A DNA stretch of 64,000 nucleotides, taken from NCBI GenBank assembly GCA_951799445.1, contig OX637292.1, forward strand, positions 12,217,296 through 12,281,295, written 5' to 3'. Below are positions 35,419-47,500 of the stretch, one piece after another. Below the pieces are notes generated by a model that worked only from the letters and a program-made list of their open reading frames with translations, searched no databases and was not told where the DNA came from. Numbering within the stretch: position 1 is the stretch's first letter; each line of letters opens with the position of its first letter. Made by a program: the position numbers and the translations under genes. The DNA is from Pseudisothecium myosuroides (lineage: Eukaryota > Streptophyta > Bryopsida > Hypnales > Lembophyllaceae).

Positions 35419-38095
35419 CTGCAACATTGAACAGTACCAGGTCACCGATTTTCAGTCTTTCATCTTTGACATTTCCGACATTCAAATATCGAGCAGACTT
35501 CTACGTACAACCAGCTTGCAGGAATGGACAATCAGCTTGATGAAGCTAATAAGCTGCGGATGCTTCCTTCTAACTAGTATGGAAATGCGTCTAAGTGCTA
35601 CTATGATTTTATAAATCCACATTAGACATCGATCTCTACTTTCTCTGAGCAAAAACTTGACCACACTTAGAAGTGAACAGTACAAAGAGTTCAGATGCTT
35701 ACAGACGACTGTCCTATTCCAGCTCTGGTTCACGTTCACGCTGTAAGCTCAGTGGTCTAGCATGAATAGAGCCCTTTGTGGTCCTGTTCAAGAACTTCAG
35801 TTTCATGTTCTCTTCAATGTACTCATCCAAACATTTCACGACTTTAGAACCATAGAAACCATTCAATTTTGCAAGAACCAAGTTGCTCACCGATAACCAA
35901 AGCTGCACACACTTGTGTTGCCAGATCAGGCTCACTTCTTGACAACCTGAAATCACGAAACCTTTTTTTCTGGTTACAAGATCAGGAATGAAACTCAAAC
36001 AAAGGTCAGGATTGTATTAAAAAAAAGTGCTTTACATCAAGTATCATACTTTACCTGCTCAAACAATACGCAAATTTAACTGGTGAATGCACAAGCTAAG
36101 AACTCGTTTGATAGACGGCATTGCTGGTGCATGGATTGAGTTACTTCAAGTGCTCAAATATTGTTGCTTTACTTCCAGAGCTTGAGATTGAACCCGCCGA
36201 AGTTGATGACAGGCGTGACGATTTGGAAGTTGGATCCAGTATAGACCAAAGCCGTGTCCAAACAATCCCATGGTTATGGTTCCTCTTCATTAAGCAATAT
36301 TAATGAGAGTTTCGATGAATAAAAGCCCTGAATATTGCTTCCATTTCTACCTCAAAGAATTATATCACAACCTCACCCTAGAGACCTGTAATCCTTATGT
36401 CATGAACAGGACCAATTTTCCCTCTCAAAGATTCTCGAAAATCGAGAAGATGCCTCCTCAGCCAATAGTCCTAATTCCGCAAGTGCTTCTAACCGAACTC
36501 GGGCGCCCTTTGAAAGTTGATCAAAAGAGTATCTGCAGAAACATGCCTAAGAAAGAGGCACATAGTCGTTGAAAATCTTCCGTCAAAAAACGATCAGACG
36601 AAACACACCGAGGTTTCCATCTCATCAATGCGGCATCACGATCATGATGGAGTTCCTGATGATCAACAACTTCAATCCGGCGAAGATTGACTTGATTCAT
36701 CTACTGCCCAGGACATACTTCAAAATATCACTGCAACTAGCGCTGCTATAGATGCAAACTGCGAACTAACAAAAGAAAACCTAATAGCACCATCACTGTA
36801 GGGCACTGCAACATCAGAGCAGCTCGTTTGAGAATTGTATCATTATAGCGGACAAACAAATGCCCCTTAGAACTCTGGGCTCCAAATTTGAGAAAGACAA
36901 GATTCTGTCCGCAAACACGGCACCTGATAGGATTCACATGGTGCTGTCTTTGACGGGACCAAATGGGAAGTCACGGTTTCTGACTCTTAAAGTGACAGCC
37001 TCTGACAAGTACGCCAAATGTATCTGTGTGGCGGATGGTTTGGTTTCGCCAGGGAGAATGGCTTTCAGATGGGCGATCAGGTCATTTGAAAGGCTGCTTG
37101 CAAGGTCAAGTTTTTGTATCGAGCTCTGCAGTCCGCAATTTCTGGAGAAGGCAACATCCACAAGGACTAATTCTTCCGAAGGTGACGAAGGTGACGGAAT
37201 GAGCGACGCCATAACCTCGGAATTAGTATTCTTTTTCCCTTCTATCTCGGCTGATTTCAACAGAGGGGGAGAGAATTTCCAAAGCAAAAAGCGGAAAAGC
37301 ATTCTACTTGTCAATGAGAAGTCGCTTGGTAGAATGTCATTGAAAACCCTCAAAGCTACGGCGACCTCAAGTTTCCAACTTCAATACAGCATGAAACATT
37401 GAGGCCGCAGGAAAACCCAGAAATAGCACCACAACTTGTCATAAAATCCGCGGACAACAAAACACGTCGTTTCCTCATGAAAATCAGAGACATAAAATTC
37501 TACAGGCCCAGAGCTCTTACCTCGGGGTTGCGGATTGCATGAAGTACCCGCAAGTTGATGTTGTTCACACAGCGACCACGCCCGGAAAGGCCACAACACT
37601 CACACTTGCCGCGTCAGAATCATGTCCCACCTCCGCTGTCCCGGCCGCTCAATCTCCTCCGCCAATGCGTCGTTCCAGTGCCTCCAACAGCAGCGCCCAC
37701 CAGCAGAACCTCCGCGCCACCACCGCAAACTTCCAAATCAGCCAGAAAATAGGGTACCACGCGATCCCCGCCACACAAAAGACCAACACTAGAAGCGATG
37801 CGCAAACAAAGAACACGAAGAATACGACTTGCATCCGCTAACGACGGCGACCCCACCACTACCGATGACAACATTAGTGTGAACGGCCTACAATGCTATT
37901 GCGTCGTAGCAATCAATTGCCGCTAAAACCCCAACGACTGTGAACGCCCCCTAAATTCAAAATAAAACCCTCGAAACCCTCGTCCATACACATGCTTCGG
38001 CCGCTCCTCCTGTGTGAAACGTAATCAGGTTTTTTAGCTCCCTGTCATTAACCTAGAACCGCCGCTCCTAGCTACAGCCAGGTGGGAACAGGCCT
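35419..38095. other. Unassigned sequence inside the Harbinger element
   Basis: This 2.7 kb contains open frames on both strands that I cannot assign: about 180 codons at 36860-37402 (plus), about 139 codons opposite at 36934-37353, and a minus-strand frame at 37649-37834 with a hydrophobic start (VVFFVFFVCASLLVLVFCV). A donor-like CCGAG/GTAAGAG lies on the minus strand near 37520. The mixed composition suggests further captured host fragments, but this is inference. Confidence 0.4.
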
Positions 38096-38251
38096 TAAGT
38101 CTCGTAAACACCGCTCTAATAACCCTTGCCAGATGTGCAACCATGTAGGTTCAGTAGTTACGAAAGAACGTTGGTCTGAACACCCACCAAAATAATCACC
38201 TAACATCATTGCAAAGAACGCTTCCTAAGTCCAAGTGTGTACATACCTTAA

Positions 38252-38879
38252 GTTGTTGAGGTAGTACCTCAAAAACTCCAGTGGCAGCAAAGCCAAGGAG
38301 CAAGCAGACTTCTTGCCAGGCACCACTTCTTAGAAAAACACGAGATTCTTCCTTCTCCATCTCTGTAGAGGCCGGCAGCATGGAACCTGTTGAAAAATGT
38401 AAGCTTAGAGCATCGCCAAGGCTACTTGCCAAAGGCACTGACACCGGGCAATGGGCGGGCTGTGGCTTGGAAATTGCCCCATGGCAGGCTCGTCAAGCGC
38501 AAAAATATGCCCGGCCACTTCCAAATTTGAAGAAGGCACGGGCAAATGGAGACTCTTGAACACGGCTCACCAAGCTATAAAATAATCTTTTGGATCCCAC
38601 CTTTTGAAAGCTTCTCTTCAAAAGTCAAATAGATTCTTCTTAAAACAATAAAATAATAAGTATAGTGCACCTTTTGACCACTTTGCGAGTGTTGCCGTGG
38701 GGCCGTGACTCGTCAATCAAAATGATGGCACGACAACCAAAGAAAATTCCTCTTTTGGCACCCTCTTTCCGCGACTTAGCTGTGGGGATGCTCTTACACA
38801 AGGCACCAGATTTTTGTCAATCCTACTCTAAATAGAAAACTAATGTAGTCATCGTGTGATGCCGATTAGATCGTGAAAA
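38252..38879. other. Spacer between Harbinger locus and TTAA element
   Basis: No gene recognised. The stretch is GC-richer around 38270-38560 and then A/T-rich. Confidence 0.5.
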
Positions 38880-39643
38880 TTAACCCTTGAAGGACCCGGG
38901 CCAATGACCAATGATTTCAAGGTTTTCTGTCCATTACTGTGTGTTTGCTGCCATTTTGCAACTAGTAATGAATGAAACTTTTTATTCTTATTTTTGAGAG
39001 ATGATGTCATATGTCTACTACAAGTCATAAAATTTCCAAAAATTTTGGGAGAAATTTGAAATTACTATGAGTTTTTAAGAAAAAATTGAAGAAAATTCAT
39101 ACCAAATATAGAATATACTCAAAAAATTTGAAATTTTCACCACAAATGTATATTATAGTGTAGAACATCATGGTATAAATCATTGTTCCTAACTTGTTAT
39201 GTTTTTCTAAATTAGAAAATCAATGAACCATAGTTATAGGCCCCAAGACCATATTGCTATAAAACATTCAAATTTATGAATTTTTCAAAATTTTCAACTA
39301 ATGTAGAAACTAAACTTGATAAACTTCATTTCTTCAGTTGGATTCAAATTCATAAAACATCATTTTTATCGCTAAAATTCTTATTAAAGGTACATAGCAA
39401 GAAATGGTCAATATACACTACACAAGTGATACATGGATTAAGCATCTTCTTCTTTAGAAAAGTCAATACTATCATAATGAGGGAATTTGCAATACTATTC
39501 ACTGAAAATGTATAAAAGTACCTCCAACCAAGCAAAATTGGTTGAAGATGTTTTATATTTTTTTTCCATCCACTACAGTCTGAACCTCTGAGGTGAAGTC
39601 CCCCACCGGACACTTACTCAGTGTCTAATCCTTACAGGGTTAA
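38880..39643 (+). mobile_element. TTAA-flanked 764-bp element (family B, long form)
   Basis: It starts TTAACCCTTGAAGGACCCGG and ends CTTACAGGGTTAA, so TTAA bounds both ends. Its left end resembles the 230-bp copy at 24434 (TTAACCCTTGAATGCCGG). The interior matches, reversed, the partial copy at 23770-24385. Open frames inside have no domain. Confidence 0.7.
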
Positions 39644-39920
39644 TCCTTGAGGGATGCTAGGACCTAAAGTGTCTAATAGATGACTTCATTATTCACTATA
39701 GAAACAAAGAATGCACCTATTGGTCTAATAATCAAAGCATTTTGATGACTATCTTGGTCATAAGGGGCTGCATCTTTGAAAAGTTAAATTATTGATCTTA
39801 AGGAAAAAGATTTCAAGATTTAGATTTTTGAATCATCCTTCCAAATATGCAATAAAGCAGGCACCCCCAAATTTCAAATTCATCCATACACATCCATTAA
39901 ATCCAATTGAACAAACACAA
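39644..39920. other. AT-rich spacer between TTAA elements
   Basis: I see no gene or terminal-repeat element in this short A/T-rich stretch. Confidence 0.5.
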
Positions 39921-40459
39921 TTAACCCCTAAAGGACCAAGTTGCGTTTTTTGGCAACATAGCAATTTTGAGCAGCTCACTATGAATGGAGTTTTTATTTT
40001 TTTTCTTTGAAAATTTTACACAACATGTGCCTAAAGAGTAGCTTTAAGGCCCAACAAATTTCATAAATTTTGACTGCATAGTTAAAAAGTTATTGCATGA
40101 TATGTAATTTTCATTAGTCGGCGGCAACCCGGGCAGCTCAAAAAACTTCTTTAAAAACTACTATTTTTTAAAATAAAAATTTGAAATTGGTTCTTTAGAT
40201 TTATATATACGTGGAAAGCTTTGAATCATTCAATTTGGATCAATGAGTCAAAGTTAAGAGTTTTAGTTTGTGGGTAGGTATGGAGTCTCTCAAAACCATA
40301 CCTATCCACAAACTAAAACTCCTTATAACTTTTTTTTAAAAGAAGTTTTAAAGAAGTTTTTGGAGCTGCCCGGGCTGCCCACCGACCAATGAAAATTACA
40401 TATCATGCAATAACTTTTTAACTATGTAGTCAAGAGTTATGAAAATTGTTGGGCCTTAA
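39921..40459 (-). mobile_element. Foldback TTAA element split by a later insertion (family A)
   Basis: The left end TTAACCCCTAAAGGACCAAG and the next 350 bp match, reversed, the right half of the copy at 20224-21135. From about 40290 the same sequence returns in the opposite orientation, making a long imperfect hairpin centred near 40285. The right arm stops at GGGCC followed by TTAA (40456-40459), where another element begins. The left arm keeps the uninterrupted site GCTTTAAGGCCC near 40041-40052. Confidence 0.7.
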
Positions 40460-41125
40460 CCCCTAAAGTTCCATAACTATGTTTTCACCAAACACACTCA
40501 AAAATTGCCATTTTTAGTACAAGTACCAAATTTTTGAAAAAAATACTTTTTGGACACATGTAACCGTAGGATCTTATAGTAAACTAGTTTTAGAAGATGT
40601 GGAAAAAAATTCAGAATTTTCCACCATGCGGATTGGAAGATATTAGCATTTGAATTGGCAAAAATCCTTTTTCTGTTCTTGCAAAAAACAGGGCAGTTGC
40701 ACTTCGTAAGGTCATATTTGTATGAAAAAATGTCCAAAATGGTGGTGCTTCTTTGAATTATTTTTTCTAAACAAGTTGGTTACATGCTTAAAAATTTTCA
40801 AATCATTTGGAATTGTACAACATATACAAAAAAAATAGTAAGCAGAAAGAAGTAAATAATGATCCAAAATACTAAATTGTTAAGAATTTAATTATGGAAT
40901 TGAAAAATGTCAATCCCAATGGTTGTAATGTTGTAATAAACAAACTAAGTCTTATGATTTATTTTTTCAAAAAATATTTAAAATCGAGTTAAATAAACAA
41001 CTTCAAAGTTTATTTCAGAGTAGAGAATCCGTAACTGCCCGCAAACTAAAAAAAACTCATAACTTTTTACTCATTGGTCGAAATGGAATGATTTAAAGCT
41101 TTCCATGATTTATACAAAATCCTAT
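40456..41125 (+). mobile_element. TTAA element inserted into the preceding copy (family A)
   Basis: It starts TTAACCCCTAAAGTTCC and is collinear with the left two-thirds of the copy at 20224-21135 (blocks GTAGGATCTTATAGTAAACT and ATTAGCATTTGAATTGGCAA). Similarity ends near 41125, so the right end is missing or diverged. Confidence 0.65.
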
Positions 41126-42948
41126 TGTAGAAAGTTGAAGTGTGAATTGGTACATTTATGCTATGTTAAATTTGGTGTACCCTTTGCAAGGCATTTTGCA
41201 ACAAAGTTTGTGTGTTGAGGTAACCAACTTATGATAGTATAGGAAAACCACCTATAACAAACACCTAGGGAATGACTTATTAAATATTTTTTTCAATAAA
41301 TGAGATTTAGACTACATTAAATTGAGTAAGTGACCACAATCATTGTCTAAGGTGATGGTGATGGAGTGAATATTGACTACAATAGGAACTTCCACCTTTT
41401 GAGAGTAAATTCATCATGAGAAAGGATTTTTTGGCCTTCATATTATGACCATGTTAAAAAATAGTGTGACTCTTTTAGGTGAGTAAGATGACCATTATAG
41501 ATATACTTTTTTTTGGTTTCGGAGTAGATTCTTTGGAGTAAATTGGGCATCACACTTCCAAAATTCATAACAAATTCACACTTTGTCAAAAATAATTAAA
41601 TTTCAATTACTCTCTCCATTTCTCACATTTGTCTTTGTAAGAATTTTTTTTAAATTTTCAACAATACCAATAAGGGAAACCAATCATTCTACCTGTAACA
41701 TGATGGTTTATCCTAGAAAGAATGGAAACGGAATGTTTGTGCATTGTTGAATGACATTTTGAAGTTTGCAACCTTTAAAAGATCAAAACAATTTTATCCC
41801 AATAATGCAAATTTTGGACTTAATACTAGATACTTGTATCTATTTCATTACTTTATGTTAAAGATATACTATTGTTTCCGTAATCTATAATTGGAAGTAG
41901 GAAAATGCAATATCTGGCCATACAATTCATTGTATATAGACCTCACCGACCTCCTTACTATATGGAATTGAGTCCAAGCTCAGAGTTGAGTGTATCAAAT
42001 TGTTGAATCTCCAAGTTTAGGGGAACTGTTGGATGCAAGTGAACTAGCATGAAAACATGAGCAAAGAACAAGAATGTCATAGGGTTGGTCGAGCAGGGTA
42101 CATCATAATCATTTTGGGCCATCACCATCATGACAATTGCTATAATATTTGAAGTGAATTTTACAATTAGTGTTTTTTATCAATAGCTAATTTATAATGT
42201 TGAAACACTAAAATGTGATATAATACCAACATAACATTTGAATATTAGCTATTATTAGCATTGCACCCTACAAATGTTTCAATACCCCAATCACAATATT
42301 GACTCAACTTCATATCAATGGCATCAAAACTTTGAGATGTTGTATACAATTTTCAATCAACTAATTATTGTGTGCAATTTATTTTTTATTAAATACTTTT
42401 GATATATTTTCAACAAATTATGTTCAATTATTTATAGGTTCTACATATACTCCACTTAAACAATTCATTTCACTTTCAAAATTGAAAATGAATTTTATGA
42501 TTGATAATTAGAAAAATTGTTGTAATTGGCATGATTGGTGTAATACTCAAAATGTTTATTGATGAAAAAACATTGAAGTGAATTGAATCATTCAATTTCA
42601 AACTAATCTATAAAACAATTCAAATTAAGAAATTCAATTCATTCATCTACATAATTTTGCAATTTATCCAAATATATATATTTCATCCAATTCATCTAAT
42701 TCTATTTTATAAATTATCTTAGTATATTCATTTATCCAAATTAATTGAATTTTTTATTAAATTTATACAAAAAATTTCATTCAAGATAATGTATTTAAAA
42801 TCTATTTCAAGACATTAGTTGAATTGTTTTTTATATCAAATATAAAAACTTGATGAGTTTTTTTATCTAATTATTTGATATAAAACAATTAAAATCTATA
42901 ACATATCTAAATAATTCTATCAAAATAAAAACAAAGCACTAATATGTA
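41126..42948. other. AT-rich spacer without genes
   Basis: Almost 2 kb of A/T-rich DNA with simple-sequence character. No gene, RNA or well-bounded repeat was recognised. Confidence 0.6.
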
Positions 42949-44003
42949 CTCCCTCCGTCTCGAAATAAATCCGGGGTTTCCTAGATTACGCTGGATTAAC
43001 ACGTAAGCTACTCCTATTTGGATGAAAATGCATAATTCTTGTAGCTCTTAGTTAGTCCCAGTCGGCCTAAAAATTTTGAACCCAAATGTGAAGCGGACCA
43101 TATTCAAAAAACACTGCAAAATTGACAATTTCTTTGTTTTCTTCAGCTGGCTCCGGTGAAATGAATTCCGGTTGTCCTGCGGTCAACTTCCGTTACTTTT
43201 TCTTCACTGCGGTCTTCTCCTTTCAGAGGTCGATGAGTTCAGTGAACTACGAATGGCTCCTTCAGAGAATTTTGATGACCTAAGTCAACATTTTGCGATC
43301 CTTTCTCAGCTGCAGCCACAGGCTATGGATCTTGTTTCGGGTTGGAAACTGCGATTACTCTGCGAGATCTCAGTGAAGCCTCGGGCCGCTCCTTGTATAA
43401 GAGCTCAAGCGGCAGTTACAGCAACTGAATCTTGCAGAGAAATCGAAGCTAGCGAATCTCGCAAAATAAATCTTGTTTATACTGTTCGATCAGGCTATAT
43501 GAACTCAGGGTTCTAATCTTGCACAGGTCCGATCAATTACAGGTGCGATTGCAAGAATTCTACACTTCGATTAGGTGTTCTATACAAATTGAAGTGTTGG
43601 AGATGAAATTGCGATTACAATGTGATTACAGTACGAGATTAGAACCTGATCGATCAGAAACTGCGATCACTCTGCGAGATTCACTTCTGCGAGATTAGAA
43701 CCTTAGCGAAGCGAAACTGCGATCACCCTGCGAGATCATGATTCACTACCTGCAATTAGACTTCGGGAATCACTGCGACCATAATGTAAGATTTAGTGCG
43801 ATTAGGCTTTGGGATTAGGCTTTGGGATTCAAGTTCGACCTGCCTGTGGGATTAAGGGTGATTGACTGTTGCAATTCAAGAACCATAAGTTTAGTAATAT
43901 AAGTTCTATTAATTTGGCAATTTTCATGAACAATTGAAACATCGAATTTAATTTGAGACAAGTAAATTTAGAAAGTCACGGATTTATTTCGAGACAGAGG
44001 GAG
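42949..44003. mobile_element. 1.05-kb Stowaway-like (Tc1/mariner) element
   Basis: The left end CTCCCTCCGTCTCGAAATAA continuing ATCCGG and the complement of the right end CTCCCTCTGTCTCGAAATAA continuing ATCCG are near-identical, with TA outside both ends. CTCCCTCYGT termini with a TA duplication are diagnostic of plant Stowaway/mariner elements (family knowledge). The interior is unusually long and GC-richer than its surroundings. It contains repeated GCGATCACTCTGCGAGAT-type units. No transposase is present. Confidence 0.85.
43340..43860 (+). repeat. Degenerate internal repeats of the Stowaway-like element
   Basis: Variants of CTGCGATCACTCTGCGAGAT and of GCGATTAGGCTTTGGGATT recur many times between the terminal repeats, mostly in direct orientation. 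They look like locally amplified short units rather than coding sequence. Confidence 0.6.
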
Positions 44004-44005
44004 TA

Positions 44006-44991
44006 TTATTTTGGTTCCAATTAATTTTAATTGAATTTCAATTAATTTATTCACTCCTTTTCCATAATCCATGTACTTAGTTCCATACCATTTGTTTCAA
44101 ATGCATTACCGGTATTGAGTTTACATCACTGAGTTAGTTATATTAGATGTTTTGAATTTTATATGATGTTCTGTTTCAAAAAGACCAATGAAGCGTGCCA
44201 AGTCTGTTTTTTTATTTAACTTGAAAAATTTAATTATTTTTGAAAAAGTACGTTTTACTTTAGTTTGAAGTTGAGATCCTAATCATACACTTGTATCACC
44301 AATCTACAACCAGCAATTCAACCACCTTTCAGATTACTGAGATTGTTTAGCCCCAATGGTTAACCGAATAGAAAATAAGCAGGAACTCTGCACAGTTGCA
44401 CCAATTACGAGACGGCCAGACATAAGCTTAAGCTTAAACGGGTCCCTGCAACCAAGGTGCTCCATGGCATCACATGTAGATAGACCGAGTAGAAGAACGA
44501 CGAAACATTGAAACCTGTGCGCAAGATGAAAGTCGTAATCAGCTTTTTATAGATCATGAACTGGCTCGACCCAATTGTTCCAATTTAGTCACGAGGATTG
44601 TTTGAATCGCCATCATAACTGTATACAGAGATCAAACTTTCAGAGCATGTTCCCAACACATCGTCTCAATACATCGTCTCTTTAAGCTTTTGCGTGAACT
44701 AGAAATGGAATTCCAACAATATTCCCAACCCCGTTTTTAAATTTGAGCCAAATAGCACCTCAAGTATCTACACAAGACTTGACGTCGTCAATTTCTACAA
44801 GCACTTCTCCAGTCCTGATTCCACTAGCGACAATGTTGGAGAGCTCTGTTCTGAAAATTTTCCAGAGTGATGACGTCCAGAGTCACGTGATAAAGAGTCA
44901 GAAACTGTCGTTACCGGCTTTCCAATTTAAGTTATCGCAAGTGGCAAATGCGAATAACAAAACCTGGGCTTCTTCGTAGATGGCAGTATGT
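44006..44991. other. Spacer and 3' flank of THO7
   Basis: No additional gene is seen. The part next to 44991 probably includes the THO7 3' UTR. Confidence 0.45.
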
Positions 44992-46741
44992 TTAGGCATC
45001 GACAACCATAGGCTCAGCGCCACTAGCACTCTCGAGCGCTGGGAGTTCAGGTGCGTCATAGTCCAAAGGATTCTTTTGTTCGTCATCTAAAGTGGTCTGC
45101 AAGTCATCCACCTGCAGGAAGCCAAAATCAACATGTCATTAGCTAAAATACACATCAAAGAATCACAGGTGTACTTAAAAAATAAACTGTTACCAGCTTT
45201 AGACTATCTGCTACACAGAGTAAGAGGGACAATCGTTACTACATTAAACCTTATCACAACATTATTAAGCTGCTCTATGAATGCACCCATCTTACTGTTC
45301 GTCTGCAAACAATCAATCAATATGGCTGAAAATGGTGTGCAATAGCATGTTGCTTCTGATTGCTCACAAATGCCAATTCAGGAGAGCTATTGCCAGGGAG
45401 CTTTTGAAAGGTTTGACATCATTGATGTCGGTCCCATTCTTTGACACTCATGATGTAAGAGAATGAGAGTCAAAGAAAGAAGACGTCACATGATAGGAGC
45501 ATCTTGGATACCCTGATTCTTCCTTGAATTGCAAATAGGCCCTAAATCCTTCATGACCTTGGTGTGGGAGTGAAGTTGATCACAAAAACTAGAAGCTTAC
45601 TGAAAGTCCTAAACCTTTTAAATATCCACTTACAACGTGCAAAAGTAGACCAAACTGCTTCTTGCGAAGCTCAATTGTTCGGGAAGCTGCATAATTATCT
45701 GCTTCCAACTGAACAAGCTCTTTCTCCAGGTCGTTTAATTGCTTTTGCGTCACTGCTCGTGGTGACTGGGCCGAAATTAGCTTCCGGACTACTTCACACT
45801 CCTCCTTGTGTTGCCTCTCGATTTTCGCCAGTTCAAGTTGACCTTTCAAATCCTCAATATCCAGTTGTGCCTGTCCCAAATAACAACAGGTCGACCATAC
45901 GTTAGGAATAAGTCTAAACATACCGGTATACCATTAGACTATATGCAGGAATAACAGCATTCCTAATGAAATCTAATCTTCGATCTTTGCATCAGTGTCT
46001 TGAAATTCCAAGCTTCAAAGGACAACCAGACTAATCATATTGTGAAAATTATGTAATTCAGATGTGGCCAAAATCTACATCACTAGAACAGTAAAGAGCA
46101 TGCAAGCATCGGTCGGGGGAAAAAAAAGTTGAACCAAAAAAGGTCTCCATACAACCCTAAACCCTTAAAAGTGCTTTAAAAAGCCAATTAGAGCTCTTGG
46201 CTTAAACCTAATCTTCAAGATTTGAATCAGTATCTTACGATTCCGAGACTCAAATGACAACAAGAGGATCACAACTATCCTCGTTTTTTCCCCTCTAGTA
46301 CTATAAATGCACGCCTCAAAAACTCAAGTCATCACTAAAAATTTAGACTGCAAACCAATCCTAGCAATGCACAAAGAATGCTTATGAAATGGAGTAGGAA
46401 AGGACATGACACAAACAATGACGAACCTGAGCAATCTGCTGATTCAATTCCACATGCAACTCCTTGAAATTTTCCTGCTCCCGGCGGTTAGCATCGATCA
46501 CGGCCTTGGTCTTCAACAACGGCAGCTCAAACGTGGCCAACTCCTGCAGAAACGAGCGGTACAGCTTCTCGCACTCGCTGTACTTACTGTCCTCCTTCTC
46601 GACCTCGCCCGCCAAGGCCGTGAACTTCTTGATGAGCTTCTTCAACGGAGGCTCCCCGCGCGTGGTGGTCGTGCGCGTCAACAGACGTTGCCGGATCACC
46701 GCATCATCCTCCGCAAGGCTGATGGCGTAGTGCGCAGCCAT
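44992..46741 (-). CDS. THO7: THO complex subunit 7 (THOC7 homologue)
   Basis: A subunit of the nuclear THO/TREX complex, which couples transcription to mRNP assembly and export (family knowledge). Three exons, 46741-46427, 45870-45634 and 45111-44992, all joined in phase 0, give 223 residues; plant homologues are about 235. The diagnostic block [20 protein letters not shown] then [14 protein letters not shown] lies at residues 10-43. [18 protein letters not shown] follows. Most of residues 50-180 is predicted coiled coil, including [20 protein letters not shown] and [17 protein letters not shown]. The C-terminus is acidic and ends PMVVDA. The start was chosen at GCCATGG, the only in-frame ATG near the conserved region. 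A telo-box lies about 50 bp upstream. Confidence 0.96.
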
Positions 46742-46786
46742 GGCCACCACCGTTTGAACTCCAGATGAAAACCTTTTCAATCAAGT

Positions 46787-46801
46787 CCTAAACCCTAAAC
46801 C
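46787..46801. promoter_or_regulatory. Telo-box upstream of THO7
   Basis: The plus strand reads CCTAAACCCTAAACC, containing AAACCCTAA, about 46-60 bp upstream of the THO7 start. Another AAACCCTAAACCCC lies at about 47212-47225. Telo-boxes are known to occur near the start of plant genes for translation and ribosome biogenesis. Confidence 0.6.
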
Positions 46802-47500
46802 TCACGAGACTTTTCAAATCCGCCGGAACATTTTCGGGGCGGCATCCGTCGGGGGTACAAACTGAAGCTAAATTACCAATAATATTCGATCGCAAGGACT
46901 TTCTTCCAAATACACCTGCACATGCCAAAAATCGGCCAGTTGGTTAGTAACTAATAGTATTCACTTCAGCCAGCAACAGTGTACCGTAGCCTGCTCATTG
47001 CTTTTGAAATCCGTAGATCAAAGATTCCTGTCAATTGCATACGTTTCAACCCTAATTTTCCTTTTCTGGGCATCACAGAATGCATTAGGGTATTCTTTGA
47101 AAGAGGACGGCTCCGTTATTTACAATATCAGAGCATCACTAGAAGGGATGCGAGCATGCAACCACTTACTTCTTCTGATTATCACAAGATCCACCCTAAA
47201 TACTTAAACTCAAAACCCTAAACCCCAAGCAGTCAACAACCAGCTTCTCCTAATTACGCACAGGATGCATTCTACATCTCAAGACATAATAAAGAATGGG
47301 ATTAAAAAAATCTTACCTTCACGCCTTGTGCCAAAGCTCCCAGCACAGCACAGCTTCACCAGCACTTGCCTTCGTCAGAGGCTCCTTCTCAACCCCCCTC
47401 TCTACCAAGCTATCTGCCCCCCTGACGTTCTCTTCAAGTCGTTCAACTCCAGACCTAATTCGCATTCACCGATGATATTGCCAGGCAAAATAGGTGCTCA
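46802..47500. promoter_or_regulatory. THO7 upstream region
   Basis: Probable promoter and 5' flank. Apart from the telo-box-like motif near 47215, nothing specific is visible. Confidence 0.4.

Larger units (their letters stand above)
29415..38095. mobile_element. Inner PIF/Harbinger element with captured host DNA
   Basis: The left end AGGTATGTTCCCACTTG and the complement of the right end AGGCCTGTTCCCACCTG form terminal repeats, with TAA outside both (29412-29414 and 38096-38098). The element carries the two standard PIF/Harbinger genes facing each other: a Myb/trihelix-type DNA-binding ORF (plus) and a DDE transposase (minus). At 8.7 kb it is larger than usual. The extra 3.7 kb between the transposase 5' end and the right terminus includes an importin-alpha exon. 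A second terminal-like GTGTTCCCACCTGC lies inside the left end at about 29480. Confidence 0.75.
28299..38248. mobile_element. Outer PIF/Harbinger-like element
   Basis: The left end AGGTATGTGCACACTTGG at 28299 is matched by the right end whose complement reads AGGTATGTACACACTTGG. TAA lies directly outside each end (28296-28298 and 38249-38251). Three-base TWA duplications and short G-rich-start inverted repeats are typical of PIF/Harbinger (family knowledge). Its own sequence seems limited to about 1.1 kb on the left and 0.15 kb on the right, interrupted by the inner element at 29415-38095. Confidence 0.6.

Noticed and set aside
36860..37402. 180-codon plus-strand frame in the Harbinger element
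   Set aside because: Not called as a gene: the opposite strand is also open, no domain is recognised and no start context or splice support exists.
46742..46780. N-terminal extension of THO7 beyond the ATG
   Set aside because: The longer frame begins at TTG, not ATG, and its extra residues are not conserved.
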